From contig JAFRDL010000084.1 in the NCBI GenBank assembly GCA_017411265.1, positions 1-37,734 on the forward strand: a DNA stretch of 37,734 bases, given 5' to 3'. The first letter of the stretch is position 1; every line of letters starts with the position of its first letter. Below are positions 1 to 7,299 of the stretch, in pieces. Source of the stretch: Oscillospiraceae bacterium (lineage in GTDB: Bacteria; Bacillota; Clostridia; Oscillospirales; Oscillospiraceae). The position numbers and the translations under genes are program-made. The notes below the pieces were generated by a model, which saw only the letters and a program-made list of their open reading frames with translations, was not told where the DNA came from and did no database searches.

Positions 1-806
1 AGGGCCACGGCCTGCCCGGCGTCCAGCCCGCAGTACACCAGCCGCAGAGCGGACAGGAGCCCCCGGAGATCCAGCGCCTTGGAACTGATCTCGCCGCCAT
101 CGCACTTCCGGCGGATATCCTCGAAGAGGGCGGCAAACTGGCTCACATACTCCTTCTTCAGCGTGGGGAACTGGGAAATCAGCAGCTTTTCCAGGCTTTC
201 CGGGGAGATCACAGGCATCCGGATGACCAGGAACCGGGAGGCAAGGGCCTCGTTGATCTCCCGGGTACCGGCGTAGCCGTAGTTCATGGTGGCGATGAAC
301 CGGGAGGCGGGGTGCAGGTGGATCCGGTCATAGCCCGGCACGTCGATGATCCGCCGGAAATCCAGCGTGGCATGGAGAACGGCCAGGGACTCGTTCTTCG
401 CCATGTTGATCTCGTCCAGAATGCCGAAGCCGCCCTCCTCGGCACAGCGGGATATGGGGCCCTTCCGCAGCCGTACCCGGCCGTCCTCAAAGGTGTCGGC
501 CCCGATCAGGGAGGCGGCGTCCGTGTTGATATGGAAGGACACGTCCCAGGCGGGACGGCCGAAGGCGGCTGCCAGCCCCTCGGCCAGGACGTTTTTGCCC
601 GTGGCCTTGGGTCCCACCAGCAGCAGATTGTCCCCGGCCAGCAGGGAGGTGATGGCCTGTTCCCAGATCTCCCGGCCGTAGTAGGGATAAGCGGGGAAGG
701 GGACGCGCTCGCGGACGCTGTCGTTGACGGGGTGCTCCCGTCGAAATGCCTCCAGCTCCTCCAGGATCCAGGGAGAGACGCCCTCGCTTTTCAAAAAATC
801 CAGCAT
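1..806 (-). CDS. MoxR-type AAA+ ATPase, C-terminus cut by window edge
   Basis: The N-terminal 268 residues of a MoxR/CbbQ-like AAA_5 ATPase can be read on the minus strand; the rest lies beyond base 1. Such proteins use ATP to remodel or activate a partner, often a von Willebrand factor A protein encoded next door. Visible motifs are a Walker A at residues 65-72 (GPKATGKN, with Asn where Ser/Thr is usual), a Walker B at about 128-133 (GILDEIN) and a sensor-1 Asn in FIATMNYGYAGTREI. The ATG at 806 follows GGAGGAG at good spacing, which fixes the start. It lies downstream of cstA and a small unknown gene on the same strand, with two hairpins in between, so it may be a separate unit. The partner gene is not visible, so the substrate is unknown. 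The family call is secure; the specific role is not. Confidence 0.85.
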   Translation of the reverse strand, partial: MLDFLKSEGVSPWILEELEAFRREHPVNDSVRERVPFPAYPYYGREIWEQAITSLLAGDNLLLVGPKATGKNVLAEGLAAAFGRPAWDVSFHINTDAASLIGADTFEDGRVRLRKGPISRCAEEGGFGILDEINMAKNESLAVLHATLDFRRIIDVPGYDRIHLHPASRFIATMNYGYAGTREINEALASRFLVIRMPVISPESLEKLLISQFPTLKKEYVSQFAALFEDIRRKCDGGEISSKALDLRGLLSALRLVYCGLDAGQAVA

Positions 807-860
807 AATGCTCCTCCGTGAAACATGAGCGGTCAGAAATGCTTCGGCTTTTGGCTTTTT

Positions 861-912
861 GTTGCCGGCGCTGTGCCGACAACGGAAAGGAGGCGCTGTT
901 TCCAGCGCCTCC
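861..912 (-). terminator. Tandem hairpins after the small unknown gene
   Basis: Two inverted repeats lie between the genes ending at 941 and starting at 806. One pairs GGAGGCGCTG (889-898) with CAGCGCCTCC (903-912). The other pairs GTTGCCGGC (861-869) with GCCGACAAC (875-883), with one G-T pair. In the minus direction the first is followed only by TTTCCG, so termination may be weak or partial. Confidence 0.45.
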
Positions 913-940
913 CCGGAATGCGTTTGGCGAGAGCCGGACC

Positions 941-1303
941 TTAAGGCTTTCCGACCGGGATGGTCGTAAACTTCCGGAACGCGTTCAGCATATCGTTGAG
1001 ATCTTCCTCACGGGTAAAACGGACAACTTTTTCCTTGGTCCCGTCGTAGCGGATGACCAGGTAGCAGAGAGATCCGAAGACCTTTCCTTTTTCGTAGAAT
1101 CCCTTGGAAACGGCCAGCCGCTTGAACACCCGATTGACACGGGAGAGAGGAATATAGTACACGTTGCTCAGTCCGTAGCTGCCGACATACAGTGCCCGCT
1201 TACCCAGGGCGCACTGATCGAACGAGCGCGCGTCTTTTTTATCGGCCTTCAGCATTTCCTTGCTGAGGGTCATTTCGCTGAGTGGTCTGGGAGTGAAAAG
1301 CAT
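941..1303 (-). CDS. Small conserved-looking protein of unknown function
   Basis: This 120-residue soluble protein has no signal peptide or membrane segment. I do not recognise the family with confidence. It has a basic, beta-rich look with alternating hydrophobic residues (ALYVGSYG, VYYIPLSRVNRVFKRLAV, GSLCYLVIRYDGTKEKVVRF), which would suit a small PH-like or other beta-barrel fold; that is a guess. The ATG at 1303 follows AAGGAG at 9 bases. The gene starts 36 bases after the cstA stop on the same strand with no terminator between, so it is probably co-transcribed with the transporter. Confidence 0.7.
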   Translation of the reverse strand: MLFTPRPLSEMTLSKEMLKADKKDARSFDQCALGKRALYVGSYGLSNVYYIPLSRVNRVFKRLAVSKGFYEKGKVFGSLCYLVIRYDGTKEKVVRFTREEDLNDMLNAFRKFTTIPVGKP

Positions 1304-1339
1304 TGGTTCTGACTCCTTACGTCAAAGGGTTGAACAGGA

Positions 1340-2794
1340 TTACTTCTTCAGTCCGGATTTGGCCTGATTGGCCTTCACCAGGAACAGCGCCAGGAACGCG
1401 GCGGTGATCACCAGGCCGCCCACATAGGCGATGTTGTGGAAGAAGCTGATGCCGCCCAGGTACAGGTTGCTGCTCAGCACGCAGGTCATCGTGACAGCGC
1501 TCATGAACACAGCGGGCACCACGGCGATCCAGGGCTTCTTGCCGTTCTTCACCAGGTACATGGCGGCGGTCCACAGAACGATCATGGCCAGGATCTGGTT
1601 GGTGGAAGCGAAGTAGTTCCAAACGGTGTTGTAATCCAGATGGCAGACGATGTAGCCCAGGATCAGCAGGGGAGCAGCCAGAGCCAGGCGCTTCTTCCAA
1701 TCCTTCTGGTCCAGCTTGGCCCAGTCAGCCACCGTCAGACGAGCGCTACGGAACGCGGTGTCGCCGGAGGTGATGGGGCAGGCGATAACGCCCAGCATGG
1801 CCAGCACGGCGCCGAAGCCGCCCATGGTGGTGTAGCAGATGTTGTACACGCAGGCGGACTGGCCCTCGGCCATGGCCTCCTTCAGACCGGTCATCAGTCC
1901 GCCGGCCTTGTCGAACAGGGCGATGGAAGCGGCGGCCCAGACCAGAGCGATGATGCCCTCGCAGACCATGGCGCCGTAGAACACCCGGCGAGCCTGGAAC
2001 TCAGACTTGCAGCAGCGGGCCATGATGGGGGACTGGGTGGAATGGAAGCCGGAGCAGGCGCCGCAGGCCACGGAGATGAACATCATGGGCCAGATGGCGT
2101 TTCCGCCGGGGTGACGGTTCTGCAGCGGGAAGATCTCGGGGATGGTGGAGCCGTAGCCCTTGAAGATCATGCCCAGGGCCACGCCGATGGCCATGATGAT
2201 CAGGCAGATGCCGAACACGGGGTACAGCTTGCCGATGATCTTGTCCACGGAGAGGAAGGTGGCGACGAAGTAATAAAGAATGATGATGACCAGCCAGAAG
2301 GAGGCGTTGCCGAAAATGGAGGAGCCGCCCTTGCCGCACAGGTAAGCCAGCAGGCCGGCGGGACCCTTTGCGAACACGACGCCCACCATGAACAGCAGCA
2401 CCACAGAGAACACACGCATGATGTTGCGCATCACGTTCCCCATGTAGTTGCCGGTGACCTCGGAGATGCTCATGCCCTTGTTCCGCATGGACATGAAGCC
2501 GGAAGCGAAGTCATGCACGGCACCGGCGAAGATGGTACCGAAGGTGATCCAGAGGAAGACGCTGGGTCCCCACATGGCGCCGCCCACAGCACCCCAGATG
2601 GGGCCGAGGCCGGCGATGTTCAGCAGCTGGATCATGAACAGACGCCATTCCGGCATGACCACATAGTCAACACCGTCCTCCAGGGCGACGGCCGGGGTTT
2701 CACGGTCATCGGGCCCGAAGGTTTTTTCCACGACCTTGCCGTACACAAAATAGCCAACGATCAGGATAGCAAGGCATACAAAAAAGCTAATCAT
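1340..2794 (-). CDS. cstA: CstA-family carbon starvation / pyruvate-peptide transporter
   Basis: This 484-residue polytopic membrane protein belongs to the CstA family, whose studied members import pyruvate or are linked to peptide use during carbon limitation. It begins with a membrane helix, then carries the family's conserved early block (PEWRLFMIQLLNIAGLGPI, GTIFAGAVHDFASGF, and a MSISEVTGNYMGN segment). The late CPITSGDTAFRSARL block is also present, followed by several hydrophobic helices. It is the shorter Firmicute form rather than the roughly 700-residue E. coli form. An in-frame codon at 2863 would add 23 residues, but the ATG at 2794 sits 8 bases after AGGAGG and gives a clean membrane start, so I chose it. 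A promoter and two leader hairpins lie upstream. A two-component system is divergently encoded and is a candidate regulator. The substrate cannot be told from sequence. Confidence 0.93.
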   Translation of the reverse strand: MISFFVCLAILIVGYFVYGKVVEKTFGPDDRETPAVALEDGVDYVVMPEWRLFMIQLLNIAGLGPIWGAVGGAMWGPSVFLWITFGTIFAGAVHDFASGFMSMRNKGMSISEVTGNYMGNVMRNIMRVFSVVLLFMVGVVFAKGPAGLLAYLCGKGGSSIFGNASFWLVIIILYYFVATFLSVDKIIGKLYPVFGICLIIMAIGVALGMIFKGYGSTIPEIFPLQNRHPGGNAIWPMMFISVACGACSGFHSTQSPIMARCCKSEFQARRVFYGAMVCEGIIALVWAAASIALFDKAGGLMTGLKEAMAEGQSACVYNICYTTMGGFGAVLAMLGVIACPITSGDTAFRSARLTVADWAKLDQKDWKKRLALAAPLLILGYIVCHLDYNTVWNYFASTNQILAMIVLWTAAMYLVKNGKKPWIAVVPAVFMSAVTMTCVLSSNLYLGGISFFHNIAYVGGLVITAAFLALFLVKANQAKSGLKK

Positions 2795-3120
2795 GAATGA
2801 TTCCCTCCTATACTTATTGAGTATAGCGGGCGTGTCGGCTTCGCCCGTTGTGCCCAGAAGCATTATATTCTTTTTTCGACAATATGCAACCTTTTTCGAT
2901 AGAAAAATCGTTTTCGTAACTCATTTTGTCGAAATAGCATAAAGAAATAGACGAAAATAGTCACTATGAACAAAATGTTAACAGGGGGAGAAAAACCGCC
3001 TCCAAAGAAAAAACGGTGGCGCTCCGCCGGGGACTGTGTTATTTTTACCATAGACCTCACAGTTTTTTTAGTTAGACTTTAGGTTGGACCTGTAAACTGT
3101 AAGAAACGGAGGTGATCGAC
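2795..3120. promoter_or_regulatory. cstA / two-component intergenic region
   Basis: This 326-base AT-rich gap separates divergent genes. For cstA (minus strand) I see a -35 TTGCAT (2884-2889), 16 bases, and a perfect -10 TATAAT (2862-2867). The leader then holds two adjoining hairpins, CGGGCG/CGCCCG (2827-2847) and CTATACT/AGTATAG (2808-2826), the second abutting and partly overlapping the Shine-Dalgarno. TTTCG-containing repeats cluster at 2874-2959 on both strands. On the regulator side, CTGTAA is directly repeated at 7-base spacing (3090-3102). I see no convincing gene here. Confidence 0.6.
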
Positions 3121-3795
3121 GTGCGGATCCTGCTGGCGGAGGATGAGCGCTCCCTGTCCCGGGCCATCTGCGCCATCCTGCAGAAAAACAACTACTCGGT
3201 GGATGCGGTCTACGATGGGCAGGAGGCCCTGGACTATCTGGAAAGCGCCAATTACGACGGCGTGATCCTGGACTGGATGATGCCGAAGAAGGACGGAATC
3301 CAGGTGCTGCAGGCCATGCGTGCCAACGGGAACACCACGCCGGTGCTGTTCCTCACCGCCCGCTCGGACGTGGACGACAAGGTCCTGGGTCTGGACAGCG
3401 GCGCCAACGACTATCTCACCAAGCCCTTTGCCACCCGGGAGCTTCTGGCCCGGATCCGGGCCATGACCCGGTCGGGCGCGGGGCAGACGGATTCCCGCCT
3501 CCGCTTCGGCAACGTGACGCTGGACTGCGCCTCCTATGAACTCTCCGGGCCGGCGGGCAGTTACCGGCTGGCCAACAAGGAATTCCAGATGATGGAGATG
3601 CTCATGCGGCAGCCCGCCAAGCTGATCTCCACCGAGCGCTTCATGGACCGGGTCTGGGGGTATGACAGCGAGGCGGAGCTGAACGTGGTGTGGGTGTACA
3701 TCTCTTACCTGCGGAAAAAGCTCGCGGCCATCGGCGCGGACATCCGCATCAAGGCCCAGCGGAACGCAGGCTACTGTCTGGAGGAAGGGGAATGA
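3121..3795 (+). CDS. OmpR/PhoB-family response regulator
   Basis: This is a 224-residue two-component response regulator. The receiver domain (about 1-115) has the acidic pair E7/D8, phospho-acceptor D51 in VILDWMMP, T79 and K101. The C-terminal winged helix (about 130-222) matches the OmpR/PhoB type, with LANKEFQMMEMLM and a terminal RNAGYCLE hairpin. A GTG at 3112 would be in frame, but it lies inside GGAGGTGATC (3108-3117), a near-perfect anti-16S match; the GTG at 3121 stands 8 bases after GGAGG and is the better start. The stop overlaps the kinase start (ATGA). The gene diverges from cstA, so control of that transporter is plausible but unproven. Confidence 0.94.
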   Translation: MRILLAEDERSLSRAICAILQKNNYSVDAVYDGQEALDYLESANYDGVILDWMMPKKDGIQVLQAMRANGNTTPVLFLTARSDVDDKVLGLDSGANDYLTKPFATRELLARIRAMTRSGAGQTDSRLRFGNVTLDCASYELSGPAGSYRLANKEFQMMEMLMRQPAKLISTERFMDRVWGYDSEAELNVVWVYISYLRKKLAAIGADIRIKAQRNAGYCLEEGE

Positions 3796-5114
3796 TACGA
3801 AAGCTTCGCGCCCGATTCACCGCCGCGGCCATGCTCTCCCTCTTTATCGTGCTGGCGGTGCTGATGGGGGCGGTGAACCTCTACAACTACCACCGGATCG
3901 CCCGGGAGGCGGACGAGACCCTCTCCGTGCTCAGCGAGAACAGCGGCCGTTTCCCGCTGTGGATGACCGCAGGCCGTCCCGTCGGCCCCGGGGAAGGACG
4001 GGATACGGGATCCGACTGGTATGCATCCCCGGAAGAGGAGCCCCCGGAAAAGCCTTGGAGCCGGAGACAGGGCGCCTCCGTGGAGCTGCCCTTTGAATCC
4101 CGGTTCTTCTCTCTGGTCACCGATGAGGACGGCGAGATCTGCGAGTGGGATCTGGACAACATCGCCGCCGTGGACGAGACCGAGGCGGCTTCCCTGGCAA
4201 AGCGCGTCCTCTCCTCCGGGAAGGCCGTCGGATACATCGGGCAATACCGGTATGCCGTCATGGAGCAGGACGGCGGCGCCCGGGTCACATTTTTGGACTG
4301 CTCCCGCTCTCTGTCCAACTTCCGCACCTTCCTGCTGGCCAGCGTGATCGTCTCGGCGGCGGGACTGGGAGCGGTGCTCCTGCTCATGCTGTGGCTGTCC
4401 GGGCGGATCACCCGGCCTATCGCCGAGAGCTATGAGAAGCAGAAGCGGTTCATTACCGACGCCGGCCACGAGATCAAGACCCCCATCACCATCATCGACG
4501 CGGACGCGGAGGTCCTCTCCATGGATCTCCCCGACAGCGAATGGATCGACGACATCCGTCTTCAGACAAAGCGGCTGACGTCCCTTACCAACGACCTCAT
4601 TTTCCTCTCCCGGATGGATGAGGAGAACATGAAGGTCCGGCGGATGGATTTCCCCATCTCGGATATGGTGAACGAAGCGGTGCAGTCCTTCCGCTCCCGG
4701 GCGCTCCGGGAGAACAAGGATCTCCGCACGGAGATCGAGCCCATGCTCACCTTCTGCGGAGAGGAAAAGTCTCTGCGCCAGCTGGTGAACGTGCTCACGG
4801 ACAACGCCGTGAAATACTCCCCGGAGGGGGGAGAGATCACCGTGGAGCTGAAACGGACGGGGAAAGGCCTGGCCCTCTCGGTGACCAACACCTGCGAAAA
4901 TGTGCCGGAGGGCGATCTCAACGACCTGTTCGACCGGTTTTACCGGGCGGAAAAGTCCCGGAACTCCCAGACCGGCGGCCATGGCCTGGGCCTCTCCATC
5001 GCCCGGGCGGTGGTGGCGGCGCACAAGGGGAAGATCACCGCGTCCTCCCCCGCGGAGCACACCATGCGCTTCGACGTGCTGCTTCCGATCAAAGGGGACC
5101 CGCCGGGACGGTAA
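3792..5114 (+). CDS. Membrane sensor histidine kinase
   Basis: This 440-residue sensor kinase partners the response regulator upstream, whose stop it overlaps by 4 bases. A first membrane helix (about residues 10-30) and a second around 180-205 (FLLASVIVSAAGLGAVLLLMLWL) bracket an extracytoplasmic sensor region of about 145 residues. This region is rich in Pro, Gly and charged residues and resembles no sensor domain I can name. The H box holds phospho-acceptor H226 in DAGHEIKTP, followed by an N box (LVNVLTDNAVKYS) and a G box (GGHGLGLSIARAVV). A bidirectional-looking hairpin terminator follows. The ligand is unknown. Confidence 0.94.
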   Translation: MIRKLRARFTAAAMLSLFIVLAVLMGAVNLYNYHRIAREADETLSVLSENSGRFPLWMTAGRPVGPGEGRDTGSDWYASPEEEPPEKPWSRRQGASVELPFESRFFSLVTDEDGEICEWDLDNIAAVDETEAASLAKRVLSSGKAVGYIGQYRYAVMEQDGGARVTFLDCSRSLSNFRTFLLASVIVSAAGLGAVLLLMLWLSGRITRPIAESYEKQKRFITDAGHEIKTPITIIDADAEVLSMDLPDSEWIDDIRLQTKRLTSLTNDLIFLSRMDEENMKVRRMDFPISDMVNEAVQSFRSRALRENKDLRTEIEPMLTFCGEEKSLRQLVNVLTDNAVKYSPEGGEITVELKRTGKGLALSVTNTCENVPEGDLNDLFDRFYRAEKSRNSQTGGHGLGLSIARAVVAAHKGKITASSPAEHTMRFDVLLPIKGDPPGR

Positions 5115-5141
5115 ACGCCGCGAGGCTTTCCCGGACGGCAG

Positions 5142-5177
5142 AAAAATGCGCCTCTCAAAGGGAGGCGCATTTTTTTG
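5142..5177 (+). terminator. Intrinsic terminator after the two-component operon
   Basis: AAATGCGCCTC (5144-5154) pairs perfectly with GAGGCGCATTT (5162-5172) around a 7-base loop and runs into TTTTTTG. A-rich bases on the left flank would let it act on the opposite strand too, but no gene enters from that side. Confidence 0.92.
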
Positions 5178-5208
5178 TTGACAAAGTGTATATATTATGA
5201 TATATACA
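5178..5208 (+). promoter_or_regulatory. Promoter and palindromic operator of the YtrA-type regulator
   Basis: A consensus -35 TTGACA (5178-5183), a 17-base spacer and -10 TATATA (5201-5206) with an extended TG form the promoter of the exporter operon. Lying over the spacer and -10 is a perfect inverted repeat, TGTATATAT (5187-5195), TATG, ATATATACA (5200-5208). This is where an autorepressor of the GntR family would be expected to bind. Confidence 0.85.
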
Positions 5209-5250
5209 GCATAGACAATATATCCTTTGGCCAAAGGAGAGATCGTCACC

Positions 5251-5634
5251 TTGAAAATCATCATCCGCAGTCAGTCGGAGCTGCCCATTTACGCCCAGAT
5301 CGCGGAGCAGATCCGGGAACAGATCCTTACCGGGACTATCCCGGAGGGAGCGGTGCTGCCCTCCATCCGGGCTCTGGCCCGGGAGATCGGCGTGAGCGTC
5401 ATCACCACCACCCGGGCCTACGGGGATCTGGAAAAGGAGGGCTTCATCGCCGCGGTCCAGGGGACGGGGACGGTGGTCCTCTCCCGGGACAACGAGCTGC
5501 TCCGGGAGCAGTATCTCAAGCGGGTGGAGGACAGCCTCATGGACGCTATCTCCACCGCCCGGACGGCGGGACTGGATAAAAAGGAATTGTTCGACGTACT
5601 GGAGGCCCTCTGGGCCTCGGAGGAAGAGGTGTAA
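5251..5634 (+). CDS. YtrA-subfamily GntR transcriptional regulator
   Basis: This 127-residue GntR-family repressor has the winged helix-turn-helix at about residues 10-78 (LPIYAQIAEQIREQILTG, LPSIRALAREIGVS, TTTRAYGDLEKEGFI). The short alpha-helical tail of about 45 residues is typical of the YtrA subfamily, which controls adjacent ABC exporters. An in-frame TTG at 5227 exists, but the TTG at 5251 follows AAGGAG by about 11 bases and begins KIIIRSQSELPIY as family members usually do. The ABC ATPase starts 4 bases after its stop. A perfect 9+4+9 palindrome over its promoter suggests autoregulation; the effector is unknown, though YtrA relatives often respond to cell-wall-active agents. Confidence 0.93.
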   Translation: MKIIIRSQSELPIYAQIAEQIREQILTGTIPEGAVLPSIRALAREIGVSVITTTRAYGDLEKEGFIAAVQGTGTVVLSRDNELLREQYLKRVEDSLMDAISTARTAGLDKKELFDVLEALWASEEEV

Positions 5635-5638
5635 GGAC

Positions 5639-6490
5639 ATGGAACTGCTGGAAGTTCGGGGCATTACAAAAAAGTATGCCAAATTCACGCTGCGCGATAT
5701 ATCCTTCTCCCTGCCCGCGGGCTATATCATGGGCTATGTAGGCCGGAACGGCGCGGGGAAGACCACCACCCTCAGCGCCATCACCCGTCTGATCCGCCCG
5801 GACAGCGGGACCGTGACCATCGACGGGCTGCGGTTCGAGGACGACCCGATCGCCTACCGGGACAGCATCGGCTACATCGGGGACAGCTCCTATTTCCCGC
5901 GCCGGATGACGCTGCGGGATATCCGGACCGTCCTGAAGGATTTCTATCCCAGCTTTGACGCTGCCGCCTTTGATGCGCTCGCCGAAAAATGGGAGCTTCC
6001 GGACAAGGCGCAGATCCAAACCTATTCCCGGGGGATGAAGGTGAAACTGATGTTCGCCGCCGCTCTCTGCCGGGAGACGAAGATCCTGATCCTGGACGAG
6101 GCCACCACCGGCCTGGATCCCCGGGTGCGCCGGGAGATCCTGAAGCTGCTGCAGGACTACATCGCCGACGGGAAGCACAGCGTCCTTTTCTCCACCCATA
6201 TCATGGAAGACCTGCAGGACATCGCGGACTATATCTTTTTCATCGAGCGGGGAGAGAAGGTGTTCTGCGAGCCCAAGGACGATATCCTGGAGAGCTATCT
6301 GCTGGTGAAGGGCGGACCGGAGGAGCTGACACCGGAGCTGGAGAGGTTGCTGATCGGCGTGGAAAAACACGACTATGGGTTCCAGGCTTTGTATCCGACG
6401 GACAGCGCCCTGGCCCTGCCGCCGGCGCTCTCGGCGGAAAAACCCACCATCGACCAGATCGTGGTCCACATCCTGGAAGGGAGGGAGTAA
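5639..6490 (+). CDS. ABC exporter ATP-binding protein
   Basis: This 283-residue ATPase energises the membrane protein encoded immediately downstream. It has a Walker A at 35-43 (GRNGAGKTT), the Q-loop region, a signature written YSRGMKVKLMFAAAL (SRGM in place of SGGQ, as in many BcrA/YtrB-like ATPases), Walker B ILILDEATTGLDP and the H-loop FSTHIMEDL. A C-terminal extension of about 70 residues follows the core, again as in the BcrA-like group. It sits in an operon with a YtrA-type repressor, 4 bases downstream of it. The likely role is export of, or resistance to, a hydrophobic or cell-wall-active compound, but no substrate can be read from the sequence. Confidence 0.93.
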   Translation: MELLEVRGITKKYAKFTLRDISFSLPAGYIMGYVGRNGAGKTTTLSAITRLIRPDSGTVTIDGLRFEDDPIAYRDSIGYIGDSSYFPRRMTLRDIRTVLKDFYPSFDAAAFDALAEKWELPDKAQIQTYSRGMKVKLMFAAALCRETKILILDEATTGLDPRVRREILKLLQDYIADGKHSVLFSTHIMEDLQDIADYIFFIERGEKVFCEPKDDILESYLLVKGGPEELTPELERLLIGVEKHDYGFQALYPTDSALALPPALSAEKPTIDQIVVHILEGRE

Positions 6491-6491
6491 G

Positions 6492-7142
6492 ATGCGCATC
6501 TTGAAATTTGCCCATCTGGACTATCTGAAGACCAGCCGGATGAACTATATGCTGCTTCTCTTTCCCATTCTCGCCGCCGTCATGCTCCTGGCCTCCGCAG
6601 ATGGCTCGGCGCTGTTTGCCGTGGGGTACTGCCTGTTCGCCGGGATCGTCCTGGCGGCGTTTCCCTACAATCTGACCAGCGAGTCTGAGCGGGGCTTTCT
6701 GCAGATGCTCCCGGCCAGACCGGGAGAGGCGGTTTTGGGCCACTTCCTCTATGGCCTCTGTATGGTGCTGGCCTCCTTTGCGGTGGGTATGCTGGCGGTA
6801 GTGATCTGTCATCTTGTCCAGCCGGCGCTGACGATCCTCCGGGTGGACGGGACGGATGTCTCCGGACTGTACCTGGCGCTGATCGGGGTGGCGCTCCTGT
6901 TCACCGGGCTGCAGTCCCTGCTGATGACGGCGCTCCGGCTGGAGAACATCCACCTGGTCCAGATTATCCGGATCGTTCCCGCCTTTGTGTTCTTCTTCGG
7001 GTTCAACAAAGGGCTGGATATGACCGAAGCCATGCCGGACTTCGGGATCGGCCCCGGGCTTGCCGCACTGGGAGCGTGTCTGGGGATCTATGGACTCCTG
7101 GCTCTGATCAGCCGGGCCATAACGATCCGCCGGGGAGAGTAA
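6492..7142 (+). CDS. ABC-2-type exporter membrane protein
   Basis: This 216-residue protein has about six membrane helices (for example LLLFPILAAVMLLA, FAVGYCLFAGIVLAAF, FLYGLCMVLASFAVGMLAVVICHLV and a C-terminal LAALGACLGIYGLLALISRA). Its short cytosolic stretch reads SESERGFLQMLPARPGEAVLGHFLYG, recalling the small ABC2_membrane_5-like permeases that pair with YtrA-controlled ATPases. The ATG at 6492 starts 1 base after the ATPase stop and is preceded by GGGAGG. It is short for an exporter half, so it probably works as a dimer. Confidence 0.85.
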   Translation: MRILKFAHLDYLKTSRMNYMLLLFPILAAVMLLASADGSALFAVGYCLFAGIVLAAFPYNLTSESERGFLQMLPARPGEAVLGHFLYGLCMVLASFAVGMLAVVICHLVQPALTILRVDGTDVSGLYLALIGVALLFTGLQSLLMTALRLENIHLVQIIRIVPAFVFFFGFNKGLDMTEAMPDFGIGPGLAALGACLGIYGLLALISRAITIRRGE

Positions 7143-7167
7143 AAAAGACGCGTCTTTGTTTTGTCGA

Positions 7168-7215
7168 CCGGACAGGAAGCCCCCGGCGGTAATCCGCCGG
7201 GGGCTTCCTGTCCGG
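7168..7215. repeat. Perfect 22-bp inverted repeat with 4-base loop
   Basis: The two 22-base arms (7168-7189 and 7194-7215) are exact reverse complements around TAAT. The arms start and end with CCGG and contain a GC-rich core. No run of T follows on either strand, so it is not a classical terminator by itself; it may block readthrough or protect the 3' end of the exporter mRNA. Confidence 0.8.
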
Positions 7216-7251
7216 AAAGCGTTGCTGCCAGCGATGGGAGCAGCGCTTTTT
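7216..7251 (+). terminator. Intrinsic terminator of the ABC exporter operon
   Basis: AAAGCGTTGCT (7216-7226) pairs with AGCAGCGCTTT (7239-7249), with one wobble pair, and ends in a run of five T. It follows the 48-base palindrome directly. Confidence 0.7.
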
Positions 7252-7299
7252 GCATGGGGGGCGCCATTGTTCCGATCCGTTCCGTGCCGGAAAGGACCG

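Noticed and set aside
1436..2800. Long open frame opposite cstA (454 codons)
   Set aside because: It is rich in His, Gly and Asp in a way typical of a GC-rich antisense frame, and cstA on the other strand has clear family motifs and a ribosome binding site.
2863..3060. Open frame of 65 codons upstream of cstA on the minus strand
   Set aside because: It overlaps the cstA -35 region, has no ribosome binding site and reads AT-rich promoter DNA.
7168..7215. Palindrome as an insertion-sequence end
   Set aside because: There is no transposase, no target duplication and both arms sit together as one hairpin; a transcript-end structure is simpler.
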